64,000 bases of DNA from Saprospiraceae bacterium (GCA_020627535.1 JAHDGU010000007.1:62001-126000); one strand, 5' to 3'. Counted from the first letter of the stretch, positions 35,489-44,168 are shown. Numbers and translations: made by a program. Notes: a model not told the origin generated them from the letters alone.

Positions 35489-35526
35489 AAAAAAAGGGAG
35501 CCTCCTCCTATTGGGTGGCTCCCTTT
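35489..35526 (-). terminator. Rho-independent terminator after tonB
   Basis: On the minus strand GGGAGCC pairs with GGCTCCC across a loop of about 13 nt, followed by a run of seven T. It ends the tonB transcript just upstream of the lipoprotein promoter. Confidence 0.85.
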
Positions 35527-35548
35527 CCAGCTTGGGATATCTTGGCGA

Positions 35549-36460
35549 CTAGCCTGCCAGTCGGAATCTGACGGGAAGTGTGAATTCCACTTTCACTGGA
35601 CGTCCTCTCTGCTTGCCAGGGCTCCACTTAGTCGGCATATTATTCATGCTTTCGACAACACGCAGGGCTTCAGCCCCACATCCAGCACCTGGATCTTTTG
35701 CGATTCTAGCTCCCGATATCGAGCCATCTTTCTCTACGACAAACTGGATGACGCAGAGTCCTTCGATATTGTTTTCACGAGCGATGACAGGGTACTTGAT
35801 ATTCTTGTACATGTAAGCTAGGAGTTTGTCCTGAGCGCACTTGTCTTTCTCAGCATTGGTGGCAAGATCATCACAGCCTGGAAATCTCGGCATGTCTTCA
35901 ACACGCTTAAAGATTTCTTCCACTTCTGGTGGCGGTGGTGGCGGTGGTGGCGGTGGTGGTGGTGCTTCTTCTACCGGCTCCGGTGTATCCATGACCACCT
36001 CTTCGTCGATACTTTGATCTTCAAAGACTGGTTCCTCTTCTTCTTCGATTTCTTCTTCAGGCACCTCCTCGATCACCGGTGGTGGTGGTGGTGGCGGTGG
36101 TGGTGGTGGTTCTTTGGTACGTGGCGGAAGCTGCTCAATTTCTTCGTCGAGGCTCACATCTTCCCATTCGTAGCTCTTGATCTCTTCTTTCTCCGTGAAG
36201 TTGAAGGCCATGACCACGGTAGCAAGACTCGCAACCAGACCAAATAGCCACATGGTACGAGACCACTTGAAAGCATCTACCTCTGGAAACTTACTTCTTG
36301 CGGCCAATCCTCCTAGACCAGATGCCGCGTACTTTTCAGCCAGGCTGTCTGGTGACTTCGATCGGAAGTTGGATCTGAGCCATAAGACGATCAACACACC
36401 TAGTCCGATCAAGATCAGACCGTAGATGATCACTTCTTTTAATTCAAATTCTAGACCCAT
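35549..36460 (-). CDS. tonB: TonB energy transducer with two poly-proline tracts
   Basis: This inner-membrane protein spans the periplasm to energise TonB-dependent receptors. The ATG at 36460 (MGLEFELKE) is preferred over an upstream TTG. The 303-residue protein has two predicted membrane helices (VIIYGLILIGLGVLIVLWL and TMWLFGLVASLATVVMAF), unusual for TonB, which normally has one. Acidic stretches and proline runs of 11 and 12 residues follow. The C-terminal domain has a four-cysteine insert (FPGCDDLATNAEKDKCAQDK) and KYPVIARENNIEGLCVIQFV, with GAGCGAEALRVVESM near the end. A paralogue lies upstream. Confidence 0.9.
   Translation of the reverse strand: MGLEFELKEVIIYGLILIGLGVLIVLWLRSNFRSKSPDSLAEKYAASGLGGLAARSKFPEVDAFKWSRTMWLFGLVASLATVVMAFNFTEKEEIKSYEWEDVSLDEEIEQLPPRTKEPPPPPPPPPPPVIEEVPEEEIEEEEEPVFEDQSIDEEVVMDTPEPVEEAPPPPPPPPPPPPEVEEIFKRVEDMPRFPGCDDLATNAEKDKCAQDKLLAYMYKNIKYPVIARENNIEGLCVIQFVVEKDGSISGARIAKDPGAGCGAEALRVVESMNNMPTKWSPGKQRGRPVKVEFTLPVRFRLAG
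35928..35963 (-). repeat. In-frame proline-codon repeat in tonB (12 Pro)
   Basis: Twelve CCA/CCG/CCx codons in a row form a GGT/GGC-type trinucleotide repeat on the plus strand; such tracts can change in length by slippage in whole codons. Confidence 0.8.
36078..36110 (-). repeat. In-frame proline-codon repeat in tonB (11 Pro)
   Basis: Eleven proline codons, nearly pure CCA repeats, precede the acidic segment between the two tracts of the periplasm-spanning region. Confidence 0.8.
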
Positions 36461-36480
36461 AGTGAAAATGTTTGTAGTCC

Positions 36481-36497
36481 TAAGCCACAAAGGCTTA
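36481..36497 (-). promoter_or_regulatory. Small inverted repeat in the tonB leader
   Basis: TAAGCC-TTTGT-GGCTTA on the minus strand lies about 20 nt before the tonB ATG. It could be a leader hairpin or operator; the signal is weak. Confidence 0.3.
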
Positions 36498-36553
36498 AGA
36501 CCGTAATATTAATTAATAACTCCTTTTTCTGCAAAAAATCTGTATCATCTTTC

Positions 36554-37396
36554 TCATTCTAGTGTAAACTTGATCGGTACACGTAGCCTCACCGACACCG
36601 GGCGACTGCCATTGAATCCAGGAATCCACGGTTCATCGAGATCTCGCAGCTTCGCGAGTGCCCCCAGTACTTCTGCACCACATCCACCCCCAATATCTCT
36701 GAGGATGACAATATCCTTGATGCGGCCATCACGATCTACGACAAATTCACCGACGACATGTCCTTGTATACCATTGCTCCGTGCTATGGGAGGATAGTCT
36801 ATGTGCTGATACATAAACTCTAGTAGCTTCTCTTCTGAGCAAGCTGCTCGCTGAGCAAAGGCAAGGTCTTCACAAACTGGAAATCGAGGCATCTGCTGTG
36901 CCCGCAGCACGATCTCTTCTGGCTCCTCCTCTGTAGGTAGCGGCGATGGTGCGGGAGGTACAGGTGGCGTCGGATCCGATACAGCTGCGACAGCAGGCAA
37001 GTCCTCGATCTCATGGCTTTTGAGCTCGGTCTCGATGAGCTCAGGACTATCATCGATTTCAATCATCTGATTCTGAAGGATCTTCTTTTCTTCCTTGACT
37101 GGTTCTGGATCAGGCTCAGGAATATCTGGCTTCTCTAGATGAGCTTGTTGTGTCTCTAGAGTGATGAGCGCAGGCTGCTCACTGTGGTAGATCTCACTGA
37201 TATCAAGTTTGACTTCTGTTTCCCAATTGAGGACAGTGATGACAGCTGCAAGGGCTGTATTGAGCCCGATGAGCCGTAGACTGATGAGGAGTTTGTGCGG
37301 GCTTTCGCCCAAATGTCTCAATCTCCAAAATAAGAAGATACTGACTGCGCTAAGTGCGCTGATGATGATCCAGATGTGCGTGTGTCCGTCTAGCAT
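36554..37396 (-). CDS. TonB-like energy transducer, second paralogue
   Basis: This is a 280-residue TonB-like protein with an N-terminal membrane helix pair (IWIIISALSAVSIFLFW and LRLIGLNTALAAVITVLNW), a Glu/Pro-rich spacer and a TonB C-terminal domain (IDYPPIARSNGIQGHVVGEF, then GGGCGAEVLGALAKLRD). It shares the same cysteine insert as its neighbour (FPVCEDLAFAQRAACSEEK), so the two arose by duplication. It has no long proline runs. Its start overlaps the vanZ-like gene by 47 bp. Two specialised transducers may serve different receptor sets. Confidence 0.86.
   Translation of the reverse strand: MLDGHTHIWIIISALSAVSIFLFWRLRHLGESPHKLLISLRLIGLNTALAAVITVLNWETEVKLDISEIYHSEQPALITLETQQAHLEKPDIPEPDPEPVKEEKKILQNQMIEIDDSPELIETELKSHEIEDLPAVAAVSDPTPPVPPAPSPLPTEEEPEEIVLRAQQMPRFPVCEDLAFAQRAACSEEKLLEFMYQHIDYPPIARSNGIQGHVVGEFVVDRDGRIKDIVILRDIGGGCGAEVLGALAKLRDLDEPWIPGFNGSRPVSVRLRVPIKFTLE
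37299..37313 (-). repeat. GNAA hairpin motif, copy 16
   Basis: TTT then GGGC-GAAA-GCCC, sense near the start of the second tonB-like gene, encoding L-G-E-S-P. Confidence 0.8.
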
Positions 37397-37778
37397 GAGC
37401 CTGAGATTGATGTCTTACAATGAGCGCACCGATGAGTGCGCCGATTCCATTGAAGATCATGTCCCAGAAGTCATTTGTCCTGCCATGTGACAAATGCTCT
37501 TGTCCGTACTCCAGTGCTACACCAAGAAATGTCGCTATCAAAAACAGTAGTAGCCACCAGTGCGACAGCACATTTTGCCGAAAGGCGGATCCTATGAGCC
37601 AGACCCAGATCAGATACATCACCAGATGAGCGAGCTTATCCAAGTGATATCTGCTCAATATGCTCAGACCTGAGACCTCCGAGCCTGGGGCTAGAGAAAG
37701 GTATAGAAGCACGACCGTCCAGATGATGGCCGCTATGACACTTTTGCCGACTTGCCATCCATGATCTTTCATAGACAT
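37350..37778 (-). CDS. VanZ-like membrane protein
   Basis: This is a small inner-membrane protein of about 142 residues with four hydrophobic segments and the VanZ-like signatures YHLDKLAHLVMYLIWVWL and EYGQEHLSHGRTNDFWDMIFN, which place polar residues at helix ends. VanZ-type proteins are linked to teicoplanin resistance in one case, but most have unknown roles. The start is uncertain: ATG at 37778 or 37772, or TTG at 37793. The His/Arg-rich tail is produced by the 47-bp overlap with the next gene and may not be conserved. Confidence 0.78.
   Translation of the reverse strand: MSMKDHGWQVGKSVIAAIIWTVVLLYLSLAPGSEVSGLSILSRYHLDKLAHLVMYLIWVWLIGSAFRQNVLSHWWLLLFLIATFLGVALEYGQEHLSHGRTNDFWDMIFNGIGALIGALIVRHQSQAHARRTHAHLDHHQRT
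37573..37586 (+). repeat. GNAA hairpin motif, copy 17
   Basis: TTTT then GCC-GAAA-GGC, antisense in the vanZ-like gene (gene strand A-F-R-Q-N). Confidence 0.8.
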
Positions 37779-37797
37779 AGATGCAAGTGACAAGACA

Positions 37798-37811
37798 TTT
37801 TGGCGTAAGCC
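37798..37811 (+). repeat. GNAA hairpin motif, copy 18 (intergenic)
   Basis: TTTT then GGC-GTAA-GCC in the short gap between gcvH and the vanZ-like gene, 2 nt after the gcvH stop in transcription direction. Loop second base T. Confidence 0.75.
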
Positions 37812-37813
37812 TC

Positions 37814-38215
37814 TTAAGAAATCAGATCCTGGTAGCTTGATGCCTCGAGCAAATCAGTCAGATGTGACTCATCCGCGATGGCAATCTTGACAATCCATCC
37901 ATCACCGTATGGATCTTCATTGAGCAATGCAGGATTGTCACCTTCGCTCTCATCCAGAGCGGGATTGAACTCCAGAATTTCACCCTCTACCGGCAGATAC
38001 AGATCACTAGTCGTCTTGACTGCCTCAACTGTCCCAAAGACCTCATCTTTTCCGATCGTCTCACCGACTGTCTCTACCTCTACATAGACAATCTCTCCGA
38101 GTTCACCTTGCGCAAAATCCGTAATACCAACGTATGCTACGAGACCATCATCCGTCTTCTCTGTGCGGATCCATTCGTGCTCTTTAGTGTACTTGAGATT
38201 TTCAGGTATATTCAT
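37814..38215 (-). CDS. gcvH: Glycine cleavage system H protein
   Basis: This is the lipoyl carrier of glycine cleavage, shuttling the aminomethyl group between the P, T and L proteins. The 133-residue protein has the lipoylated Lys67 in [18 protein letters not shown] and the surrounding [20 protein letters not shown] start. The P and T protein genes are not in the window. It lies 6 bp after citrate synthase on the same strand. Confidence 0.97.
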   Translation of the reverse strand: MNIPENLKYTKEHEWIRTEKTDDGLVAYVGITDFAQGELGEIVYVEVETVGETIGKDEVFGTVEAVKTTSDLYLPVEGEILEFNPALDESEGDNPALLNEDPYGDGWIVKIAIADESHLTDLLEASSYQDLIS

Positions 38216-38221
38216 GTTCGC

Positions 38222-39535
38222 CTAGCTATTTGACTTGATAAATTCTTTGATCCACTCCGAGGTGACTGACTTGGGTCTCTCAAGCGGAAATCCGAGGGCT
38301 CTGGACCAGCAAAGTGCTGCGAGCACTCCGAGAGCTCTTGACACGCCGAAGAGAACGGTGTAGTAGCTGTACTCCGTGAGACCGTAGTGACAGAGAATCG
38401 CACCTGAGTGCGCATCCACATTGGGCCACGGGTTCTTGACCTTGCCAAGTCCCTGAAGGATCGGAGGCACGACATCAAAGATCTTCCAGATGGTCTGTAC
38501 GAGATTGGAGTCAGGTATATACTCTTCTGCGAAGATGCGCTGTGCTGTAAATCTTGGGTCTGGCTGGCGCAATACAGCGTGGCCATAGCCAGGAATTACT
38601 TTTCCAGCAGCAAGCGTGTCATTGACGTATTGTGCTATTTGCTCTTTGGATGGTGTTTCAGTACCAAGAGAATCAAGCATCTCAAAGACCCATTTGATGA
38701 CTTCTTGATTGGCAAGACCATGCAATGGCCCAGCCAGGCTGTTCATCCCAGAGGCAAATGACAGGTAGGCATCGCTGAGGGTAGATCCTACAAGATGTAC
38801 AGTATGAGCAGATGCATTCCCACCTTCATGATCAGCATGTATGGTGAGATAAAGTCTCATGAGTTTTTTAAAGTCTTCTTGATCAGAGCAGCCAAGCATG
38901 TGTGCATAGTTGCCAGCCCAGTCCAGAGAGTGATCTGGCTCAATATGCTCTCCCTTATGGTATGTCCTTCTGTAGATGTATGCAGCAATCCTTGGCAGGC
39001 AAGCAATGAGGTTCATCGCATCCTCATATGTCGCGTCCCAGTAGTCGAGTTTGCTCATGCCAGATGCATATCGACGCGCGAAGACACTATTGGATTGTAG
39101 GCTAGCTATGGCTATGCTAAACTGCGTCATAGGATGCGTATCAGCACTCAGTGTATTGAGCACGCTGAATGTGTGATCCGGAATCTCACTGCGGCGTTCC
39201 CATTCGTCCGAGAGCCACTCTACATCTTCTTGAGTCGGAATCTCGTCGACCAACATCAGCCAAAAGAGACCCTCTGGCTGAGGCTCTTTACCACCCTGAA
39301 ACTTGGGTAACTTCTCTCGCAACTCTGGAATGGTATATCCGCGAAATCTAATCCCTTCCATAGCGTCAAGATTGGATGTTTCCCAGATCATGCTTTTGAC
39401 GCCGCGCATCCCACCGAAGACCTGTCCGAGCTTGACATCTCCGACTGTCTTATCACCATGCTCTTTGATGAGCGATCTCAGCTCTGTACGCAGAGCAGAG
39501 GATTTTTCTCTGAATTTATCTTTGAGTCTGTCCAT
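38222..39535 (-). CDS. gltA: Citrate synthase, mitochondrial (eukaryote-like) type
   Basis: It condenses oxaloacetate and acetyl-CoA to citrate. The sequence resembles mitochondrial citrate synthases rather than the usual hexameric bacterial GltA: TIHADHEGGNASAHTVHLVG, SLAGPLHGLANQEVIKWV, KVIPGYGHAVLRQPDPRF and WPNVDAHSGAILCHYGLTEY. The catalytic His residues lie in GPLHGLANQE and PGYGHAVLR, and the Asp in NVDAHSG. The preferred start is the ATG at 39535 (MDRLKDKFREK, 437 residues); the upstream in-frame ATG at 39589 would add 18 residues. It is the first gene of a cluster with gcvH. Confidence 0.95.
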   Translation of the reverse strand: MDRLKDKFREKSSALRTELRSLIKEHGDKTVGDVKLGQVFGGMRGVKSMIWETSNLDAMEGIRFRGYTIPELREKLPKFQGGKEPQPEGLFWLMLVDEIPTQEDVEWLSDEWERRSEIPDHTFSVLNTLSADTHPMTQFSIAIASLQSNSVFARRYASGMSKLDYWDATYEDAMNLIACLPRIAAYIYRRTYHKGEHIEPDHSLDWAGNYAHMLGCSDQEDFKKLMRLYLTIHADHEGGNASAHTVHLVGSTLSDAYLSFASGMNSLAGPLHGLANQEVIKWVFEMLDSLGTETPSKEQIAQYVNDTLAAGKVIPGYGHAVLRQPDPRFTAQRIFAEEYIPDSNLVQTIWKIFDVVPPILQGLGKVKNPWPNVDAHSGAILCHYGLTEYSYYTVLFGVSRALGVLAALCWSRALGFPLERPKSVTSEWIKEFIKSNS

Positions 39536-39625
39536 CTTGCTTGTTTGCTGTGGTTTAGGTTTCCAGTGTTCTCTCTTGGAGAGCTGCAAATAACCTACTA
39601 TTTTCTTGTATACTTAGACTACCCA

Positions 39626-40213
39626 ATGGAAAAAATGTTGATCATCGATGACAAATTAATCTCCTCAGAAATCATGGAGGAGAATTTTGTCTGTGCCCTT
39701 GATAGTTGCAAGGGTGCGTGCTGCTGGAAAGGTGACTATGGAGCACCACTAACGGAAGCTGAAGCTGAACTGCTAGAAGAGGTCACGCCTTCGATGACCG
39801 AGCTTCTTACTCCACGTAGTCAGGTCACTCTGAGCAGCAAGCCTGCCACGAGCTATTATCCTGATCTGCACCAAAGAGGAACCACGCTCAATCCAGACGG
39901 CTCATGCGTGTACATGGTATGGGAGAATGGCATAGCCGCTTGCGCCTTAGAAAAGCTTCATGAGGAAGACTCTAGCCGGCCACCAAAACCCCTGAGCTGC
40001 AAGCTATATCCGATCCGCGTGAGTGTCAATCATCAAAACCAGATGGAGCTCCTCGAGTACGACAAATGGGAAATATGCTCAGCGGCTTGCGCCAAAGGGG
40101 AACGCCTGAAGGTTCCAGTCTTCAGATTTGTCAAAGAAGGACTAGTGAGAGCATATGGCGAATCATTTTATGCTCGACTTGAAGACATCTATCAAGATCA
40201 AAACAAGGGGTAA
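39626..40213 (+). CDS. DUF3109 cysteine-rich protein
   Basis: This is a soluble 195-residue protein with eight Cys in two groups (FVCALDSCKGACCWKGDYG and the later ISCKLYPI-like SCKLYPIRV and WEICSAACAKG), fitting DUF3109, a family probably binding a metal or iron-sulfur cluster. The ATG at 39626 is preferred; a longer frame to the left overlaps the citrate synthase start and has no support. Function unknown. A GNAA hairpin lies antisense near the C-terminus. Confidence 0.82.
   Translation: MEKMLIIDDKLISSEIMEENFVCALDSCKGACCWKGDYGAPLTEAEAELLEEVTPSMTELLTPRSQVTLSSKPATSYYPDLHQRGTTLNPDGSCVYMVWENGIAACALEKLHEEDSSRPPKPLSCKLYPIRVSVNHQNQMELLEYDKWEICSAACAKGERLKVPVFRFVKEGLVRAYGESFYARLEDIYQDQNKG
40084..40096 (-). 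repeat. GNAA hairpin motif, copy 19
   Basis: TTT then GGC-GCAA-GCC, antisense in the DUF3109 gene (gene strand A-C-A-K-G). Confidence 0.75.
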
Positions 40214-40256
40214 AGCTCAGGCATCAGTGATGCACCGATCGAATGAGCAGAAATAG

Positions 40257-40264
40257 TAACTTTG
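40257..40264 (+). promoter_or_regulatory. -7 promoter element for the PpiD-like gene
   Basis: TAACTTTG matches TAnnTTTG exactly, 34 nt before the ATG at 40299. Confidence 0.5.
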
Positions 40265-40298
40265 CCCCACTTTTTGCTACAGCTAAAATGACAATGAA

Positions 40299-42401
40299 AT
40301 GGCGCTGATTCAGAAAATCAGAAAAAATAGTTGGATACTCATCATCTTCATCGGACTAGCACTCTTTGCTTTCCTCCTGATGGACATGGGTGGTGGACAG
40401 CCCAACTTGGGAGACCAGTTTACTCTTGGTAAAGTCAATGGGAAGGTCGTGGACAATCGTGAGTTTCAACAAGCTCAACAGACACTTTATAGAAACCAGC
40501 CCAATGAGTTTTCTGCCAAAAAAGATCTCTGGGATTACTTCTTGCAGAAATCGCTCTTGCAGGATGAGGCAAAGCAGCTTGGTCTCGGTGTGGGTGAACT
40601 TGAGATGGAAAGCATGCTTTATGGACCAGAATACAGCCCATTTATACGCCGGCAATTCAGCAATCCATCAACGGGTCAACTCGATGTCAATCAGCTCAAT
40701 AGCATCAAGGCAGGAATTGATGCCGGGGACCTGCCAAAGGAACAAGAACAGCAGTGGAATTTCCTCGCAAAGTTTGCTGAAGAAGAACGTGTGCAAGCCA
40801 AAGTCATCGGCATGATGGGCAAAGGACTTTACACTCCTTCATGGCTCGTCGAGGACAACTACATGGATGAGAATACCACTATGACTGCTGAGTATGTCAA
40901 GATTCCTTACAGTGAGATTTCTGCTAGTGGTATCAGCGTCACAGATAATGATATCAAGGCCTACATCAATCAGCACCAAGCCGAGTATACAAGAGCAGAG
41001 GAAGAAAGAGTAGCTGAGTACATCGTATTTGAAGTAAGTCCTACATCAGCGGACAGTGCAGCTCTGCGTAGTGAACTCGATACGATCAAATCAAGATGGT
41101 CAGTCACTGACAATGACTCCAGCTTTGCCTTGATCAATCGAGGTATCTTCAACCAAGTATATATCAAAGAAGATCAACTAGATCCTGAGATCTCTGCCGC
41201 ACTGACGACTGCAGATGCTGGTACTACCTTCGGGCCTTACTACAAAAACGGCTACTATAAGCTGACCAAACTGATTGACAAAAAGGTACTAGCTGACTCT
41301 GTCAGATATCGACACATCCTGCTCAGTGTCAATCCAAATGATGCGAATAGCATCGCTGCCGCCGATGCGCGCGCAGATAGTCTTATCGGTGTGCTGGAAG
41401 CAGGTGCTGAGAGATTTGACACACTCGCAGCCCGATTTAGCGGAGACCAGACTGCCAGTACTGGTGGTGATATGGGATACGTCGCAAGTGTGCCTTGGAG
41501 TCCTGACATCAACAATCTCATTTTGTACCGAGCAGAACGTGGTAAATACTACAAGAGCTTCTCACGCTTTGGTATTCACGTCGTAGAAGTCACTGGTGAG
41601 AAGATGGGAGCAAGAGACATGGGATACAAGATCGCCAGCATTGCACGCATCATCATCCCGAGTCAAAACACGCAAGAAGCCGTATTCCGAAAAGCAAATG
41701 ATTTTCTCTTTGACAATAGAGACATTGAAAAAATGCGTGCTTCTGCCAAAGAACTTGGAATGACGGTTTCTACTTCCAAGCCTAAAGGCATCAATGACTA
41801 CACCTTCGGTCCACTCGGTGAGAGTCAGACTTCTCGAAAACTTGTCAAAGACCTATTTGACGAAGATCTCAAAGTTGGTGAAGTCAATGCAGAGATTGGC
41901 GACTACAGCGACCCAACGAACTACTACAGAAAGTACTGTATCGTCTCTGCTCTCAAAGAGATCAGAAGTCCTGGCCTCGCGTCAGTAGAGAATGTGAGAT
42001 CAGAAGTAGAACCTATCTTGCTCAACCGTGCAAAGGCCGAATCTGCAAAGGCCGAAATCGCGGCGATGGGTCTTGAGGCAGCGGCCAACAAATATGGTAG
42101 TACCGTCCTCACCCAAGACAACATCTCTTTTGGCTCGAGCATCATTCCTGTCATCGGTGAAGAGCCAGCTGTAGCTGCGGCACTGAGTCAGCTCAACAAT
42201 GGAGAAACGACAGTCGTAGGAGGCAACAATGCGATCTACTATCTCAAACTCAATGAAAAACAAGCTGCTGTCCCCGCTACAAATATCCCGCAGTTGCGAA
42301 GCACTGCAAACCAAGCAGCTCAAAGCTTGATACCAAATGCGGTGATTCAAGCAATGCGTGATGGCGCCGAAGTAGAAGACAAGAGATCTGTATTCTTCTA
42401 G
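40299..42401 (+). CDS. PpiD-like periplasmic peptidyl-prolyl isomerase
   Basis: This is an inner-membrane-anchored foldase of 700 residues. One N-terminal helix (SWILIIFIGLALFAFLLMDM) is followed by a SurA/PpiD-type helical region (GKVNGKVVDNREFQQAQQTL). A parvulin domain follows at ~345-440 (VRYRHILLSVNPNDANS, FSGDQTASTGGDMGYV, SFSRFGIHVVEVTGEK). The C-terminal third is another helical chaperone part. It helps outer-membrane and secreted proteins fold. The gene ends in a strong terminator at 42427-42457. Confidence 0.93.
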   Translation: MALIQKIRKNSWILIIFIGLALFAFLLMDMGGGQPNLGDQFTLGKVNGKVVDNREFQQAQQTLYRNQPNEFSAKKDLWDYFLQKSLLQDEAKQLGLGVGELEMESMLYGPEYSPFIRRQFSNPSTGQLDVNQLNSIKAGIDAGDLPKEQEQQWNFLAKFAEEERVQAKVIGMMGKGLYTPSWLVEDNYMDENTTMTAEYVKIPYSEISASGISVTDNDIKAYINQHQAEYTRAEEERVAEYIVFEVSPTSADSAALRSELDTIKSRWSVTDNDSSFALINRGIFNQVYIKEDQLDPEISAALTTADAGTTFGPYYKNGYYKLTKLIDKKVLADSVRYRHILLSVNPNDANSIAAADARADSLIGVLEAGAERFDTLAARFSGDQTASTGGDMGYVASVPWSPDINNLILYRAERGKYYKSFSRFGIHVVEVTGEKMGARDMGYKIASIARIIIPSQNTQEAVFRKANDFLFDNRDIEKMRASAKELGMTVSTSKPKGINDYTFGPLGESQTSRKLVKDLFDEDLKVGEVNAEIGDYSDPTNYYRKYCIVSALKEIRSPGLASVENVRSEVEPILLNRAKAESAKAEIAAMGLEAAANKYGSTVLTQDNISFGSSIIPVIGEEPAVAAALSQLNNGETTVVGGNNAIYYLKLNEKQAAVPATNIPQLRSTANQAAQSLIPNAVIQAMRDGAEVEDKRSVFF

Positions 42402-42426
42402 TAGAGAATTATGGATTTGATACAAG

Positions 42427-42457
42427 AAAAAGCTCGTCAGTTTGGCGAGCTTTTTTT
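42427..42457 (+). terminator. Rho-independent terminator after the PpiD-like gene
   Basis: AAAAAGCTCG pairs with CGAGCTTTTT around a short TCAGTTTGG-type loop, with seven T following. Confidence 0.9.
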
Positions 42458-42499
42458 GTTTGATCTCATACGAGCCTTCTTAAGAATACGTTAAAGACA

Positions 42500-43123
42500 A
42501 TGATGAAACACATCGCTCTACTGCTCTGCTCATCAGCAATACTGTTCCTGTCCTGTCAATCTACCGAGCTGGTGGAGCTCAAAGATGACGATGGAAAAGT
42601 CATTCTACGTTTTGAAGTTCAAAAAGGAACTGATATCAAGCATGGCCAGGAAGAAAGCTATGCCGAGGACGGTACACTTGCTTCGATCTCTCACTACAAA
42701 GACGGAAATCTAGATGGCAGCAAGATCTTTTTTGATGCCAATGGTGATACCACGATCGTAGAGCACTATGATCAGGGCATCTTTCATGGAGAATATCTGA
42801 GCTATCATGAAGGCGGTGGCTTACGCCAAAAAGGTCAGTACATCGATGGCAAAATGCAGGGTGATTGGCTGAAATACTATGCAAACGGTCAATTGGAAGA
42901 GCGCGTCCCATTCGTCGACAATAATGAGAACGGTGACTTCATAGAATATCATGAAAATGGCAATCTGAAAGCCAGAGGCAGCTATAAGGACGGAGACCAT
43001 GAACACGGCCCTCTCGAAATCTTTGATGAAGCCGGTGAGCTGATTCGCAAGATGGAGTGCGATATGGGCGTCTGCAGGACGATATGGCGCAAAGAAAAAG
43101 ACGAAGTAATCAATGAAGGCTAG
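42500..43123 (+). CDS. MORN-repeat lipoprotein
   Basis: This is a 207-residue lipoprotein (lipobox LFLSC, Cys19) built from MORN-type repeats such as GTLASISHYKDGNLDGSKIF, GQYIDGKMQGDWLKYYANG and GNLKARGSYKDGDHEHGPLE, each with the xxGxxxGxxxxYxxxG pattern. Many Bacteroidota annotate such genes as 'YwqK-family antitoxin', but no toxin partner is present. It overlaps porQ by 11 bp, so it may act with T9SS at the outer membrane. A sequence copy of the GNAA hairpin (GTAA) lies inside. Confidence 0.8.
   Translation: MMKHIALLLCSSAILFLSCQSTELVELKDDDGKVILRFEVQKGTDIKHGQEESYAEDGTLASISHYKDGNLDGSKIFFDANGDTTIVEHYDQGIFHGEYLSYHEGGGLRQKGQYIDGKMQGDWLKYYANGQLEERVPFVDNNENGDFIEYHENGNLKARGSYKDGDHEHGPLEIFDEAGELIRKMECDMGVCRTIWRKEKDEVINEG
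42818..42831 (-). repeat. GNAA hairpin motif, copy 20
   Basis: TTTT then GGC-GTAA-GCC, antisense in the MORN gene (gene strand G-L-R-Q-K). Confidence 0.75.
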
Positions 43124-44168
43124 ATATGTACTATGTGCTCTGGCTCTGATGAGTCTATGGGCCCTAGAGGGACAGATCGGAGGAGACTACAGCTATCAGT
43201 TTCTCCAATTGAGCCCCTCAGCAAGAGCCACAGCACTTGGATCTGCGGTGCCCGCTGTAAGAGATCATGATCTTGCGATGGCTTACTATCAGCCAGCCAT
43301 GCTCGATGAAGAGACTCATCAAGCTATCAGCTTCAATCACAGCTTTTACCTCAGTGATATCTCCCACGGACTTTTCAGTTATGGACATCGCGTAAAGTCT
43401 GCGGAAATTAATCTGCAGGCCGGTATCCAGTATATCAACTATGGACAATTTGAGGGCTTTGATGCCATAGGACAAGCAACAACAAGCTTTGATGCAGCAG
43501 AGTACGCCATCTTTGTCGGAGCCAGTCGCAAGATCTATGACAAGCTGAGCGCTGGAGCCAATCTCAAATTGATACTCTCCAGCTTGGGAAACGTCAACAG
43601 CACGGCTGTCGCGGCAGATCTTAGTTTCTTGTACTATGATGAAGAACCAGGATTGGGGCTATCTCTTCTTGTGCGCAATGTGGGAGTACAACTCTCTGTC
43701 TATGACGAGGTCGATGAGGAACTCCCTCTAGACATACAGCTGAGTCTGACCAAAAGACTGAAGTACCTACCTTTTCGTCTAGGAGTGGTCGTCCACAGCC
43801 TCAATCGCTGGGATCTGAGCTTTGATGACCCACGGCTAGATGAGGCCGGATCTCTTTTTGGCGAGGAAGAATCAACTGGCGAGCTTAACTTTTTCAATAA
43901 TCTGAGTAGACACTTTGTTTTCAGCGGAGAATTTCTACTTGGACCTAAGGATAATTTCAATCTGCGCTTCGCCTACAGCAATCAACGGAGAGCAGAGTTA
44001 CAGGTAGCTTCCTTCAGGAGCTTGTCAGGGTTTTCTTTTGGTATCGGCTTCAGGGCCAATCGATTTAAGATCGACTATGGCATGGGCGCATATCATGTCG
44101 CTGGTGCGGCACATCACCTCTCGTTCTCGACCAATATCAATAAGTTTAAAAAAGATCGTGAGCTCTAA
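43113..44168 (+). CDS. porQ: T9SS protein PorQ
   Basis: This is a 351-residue outer-membrane protein of the PorV/PorQ family with a signal peptide (LMSLWALEGQ). It has the FLQLSPSARATALGSAVPAVRDHD start that marks PorQ/PorV, followed by barrel strands (GLGLSLLVRNVGVQLSVYDE, FNLRFAYSNQRRAELQVASF). In characterised T9SS, PorQ is in the attachment complex with PorU, PorV and PorZ. It overlaps the MORN-repeat gene by 11 bp and ends near a shared terminator. Confidence 0.9.
   Translation: MKARYVLCALALMSLWALEGQIGGDYSYQFLQLSPSARATALGSAVPAVRDHDLAMAYYQPAMLDEETHQAISFNHSFYLSDISHGLFSYGHRVKSAEINLQAGIQYINYGQFEGFDAIGQATTSFDAAEYAIFVGASRKIYDKLSAGANLKLILSSLGNVNSTAVAADLSFLYYDEEPGLGLSLLVRNVGVQLSVYDEVDEELPLDIQLSLTKRLKYLPFRLGVVVHSLNRWDLSFDDPRLDEAGSLFGEEESTGELNFFNNLSRHFVFSGEFLLGPKDNFNLRFAYSNQRRAELQVASFRSLSGFSFGIGFRANRFKIDYGMGAYHVAGAAHHLSFSTNINKFKKDREL

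Noticed and set aside
35928-36110. GGT repeats as a CRISPR or minisatellite
   Set aside because: They are in-frame proline codons within a TonB spacer, with no spacer-repeat structure.
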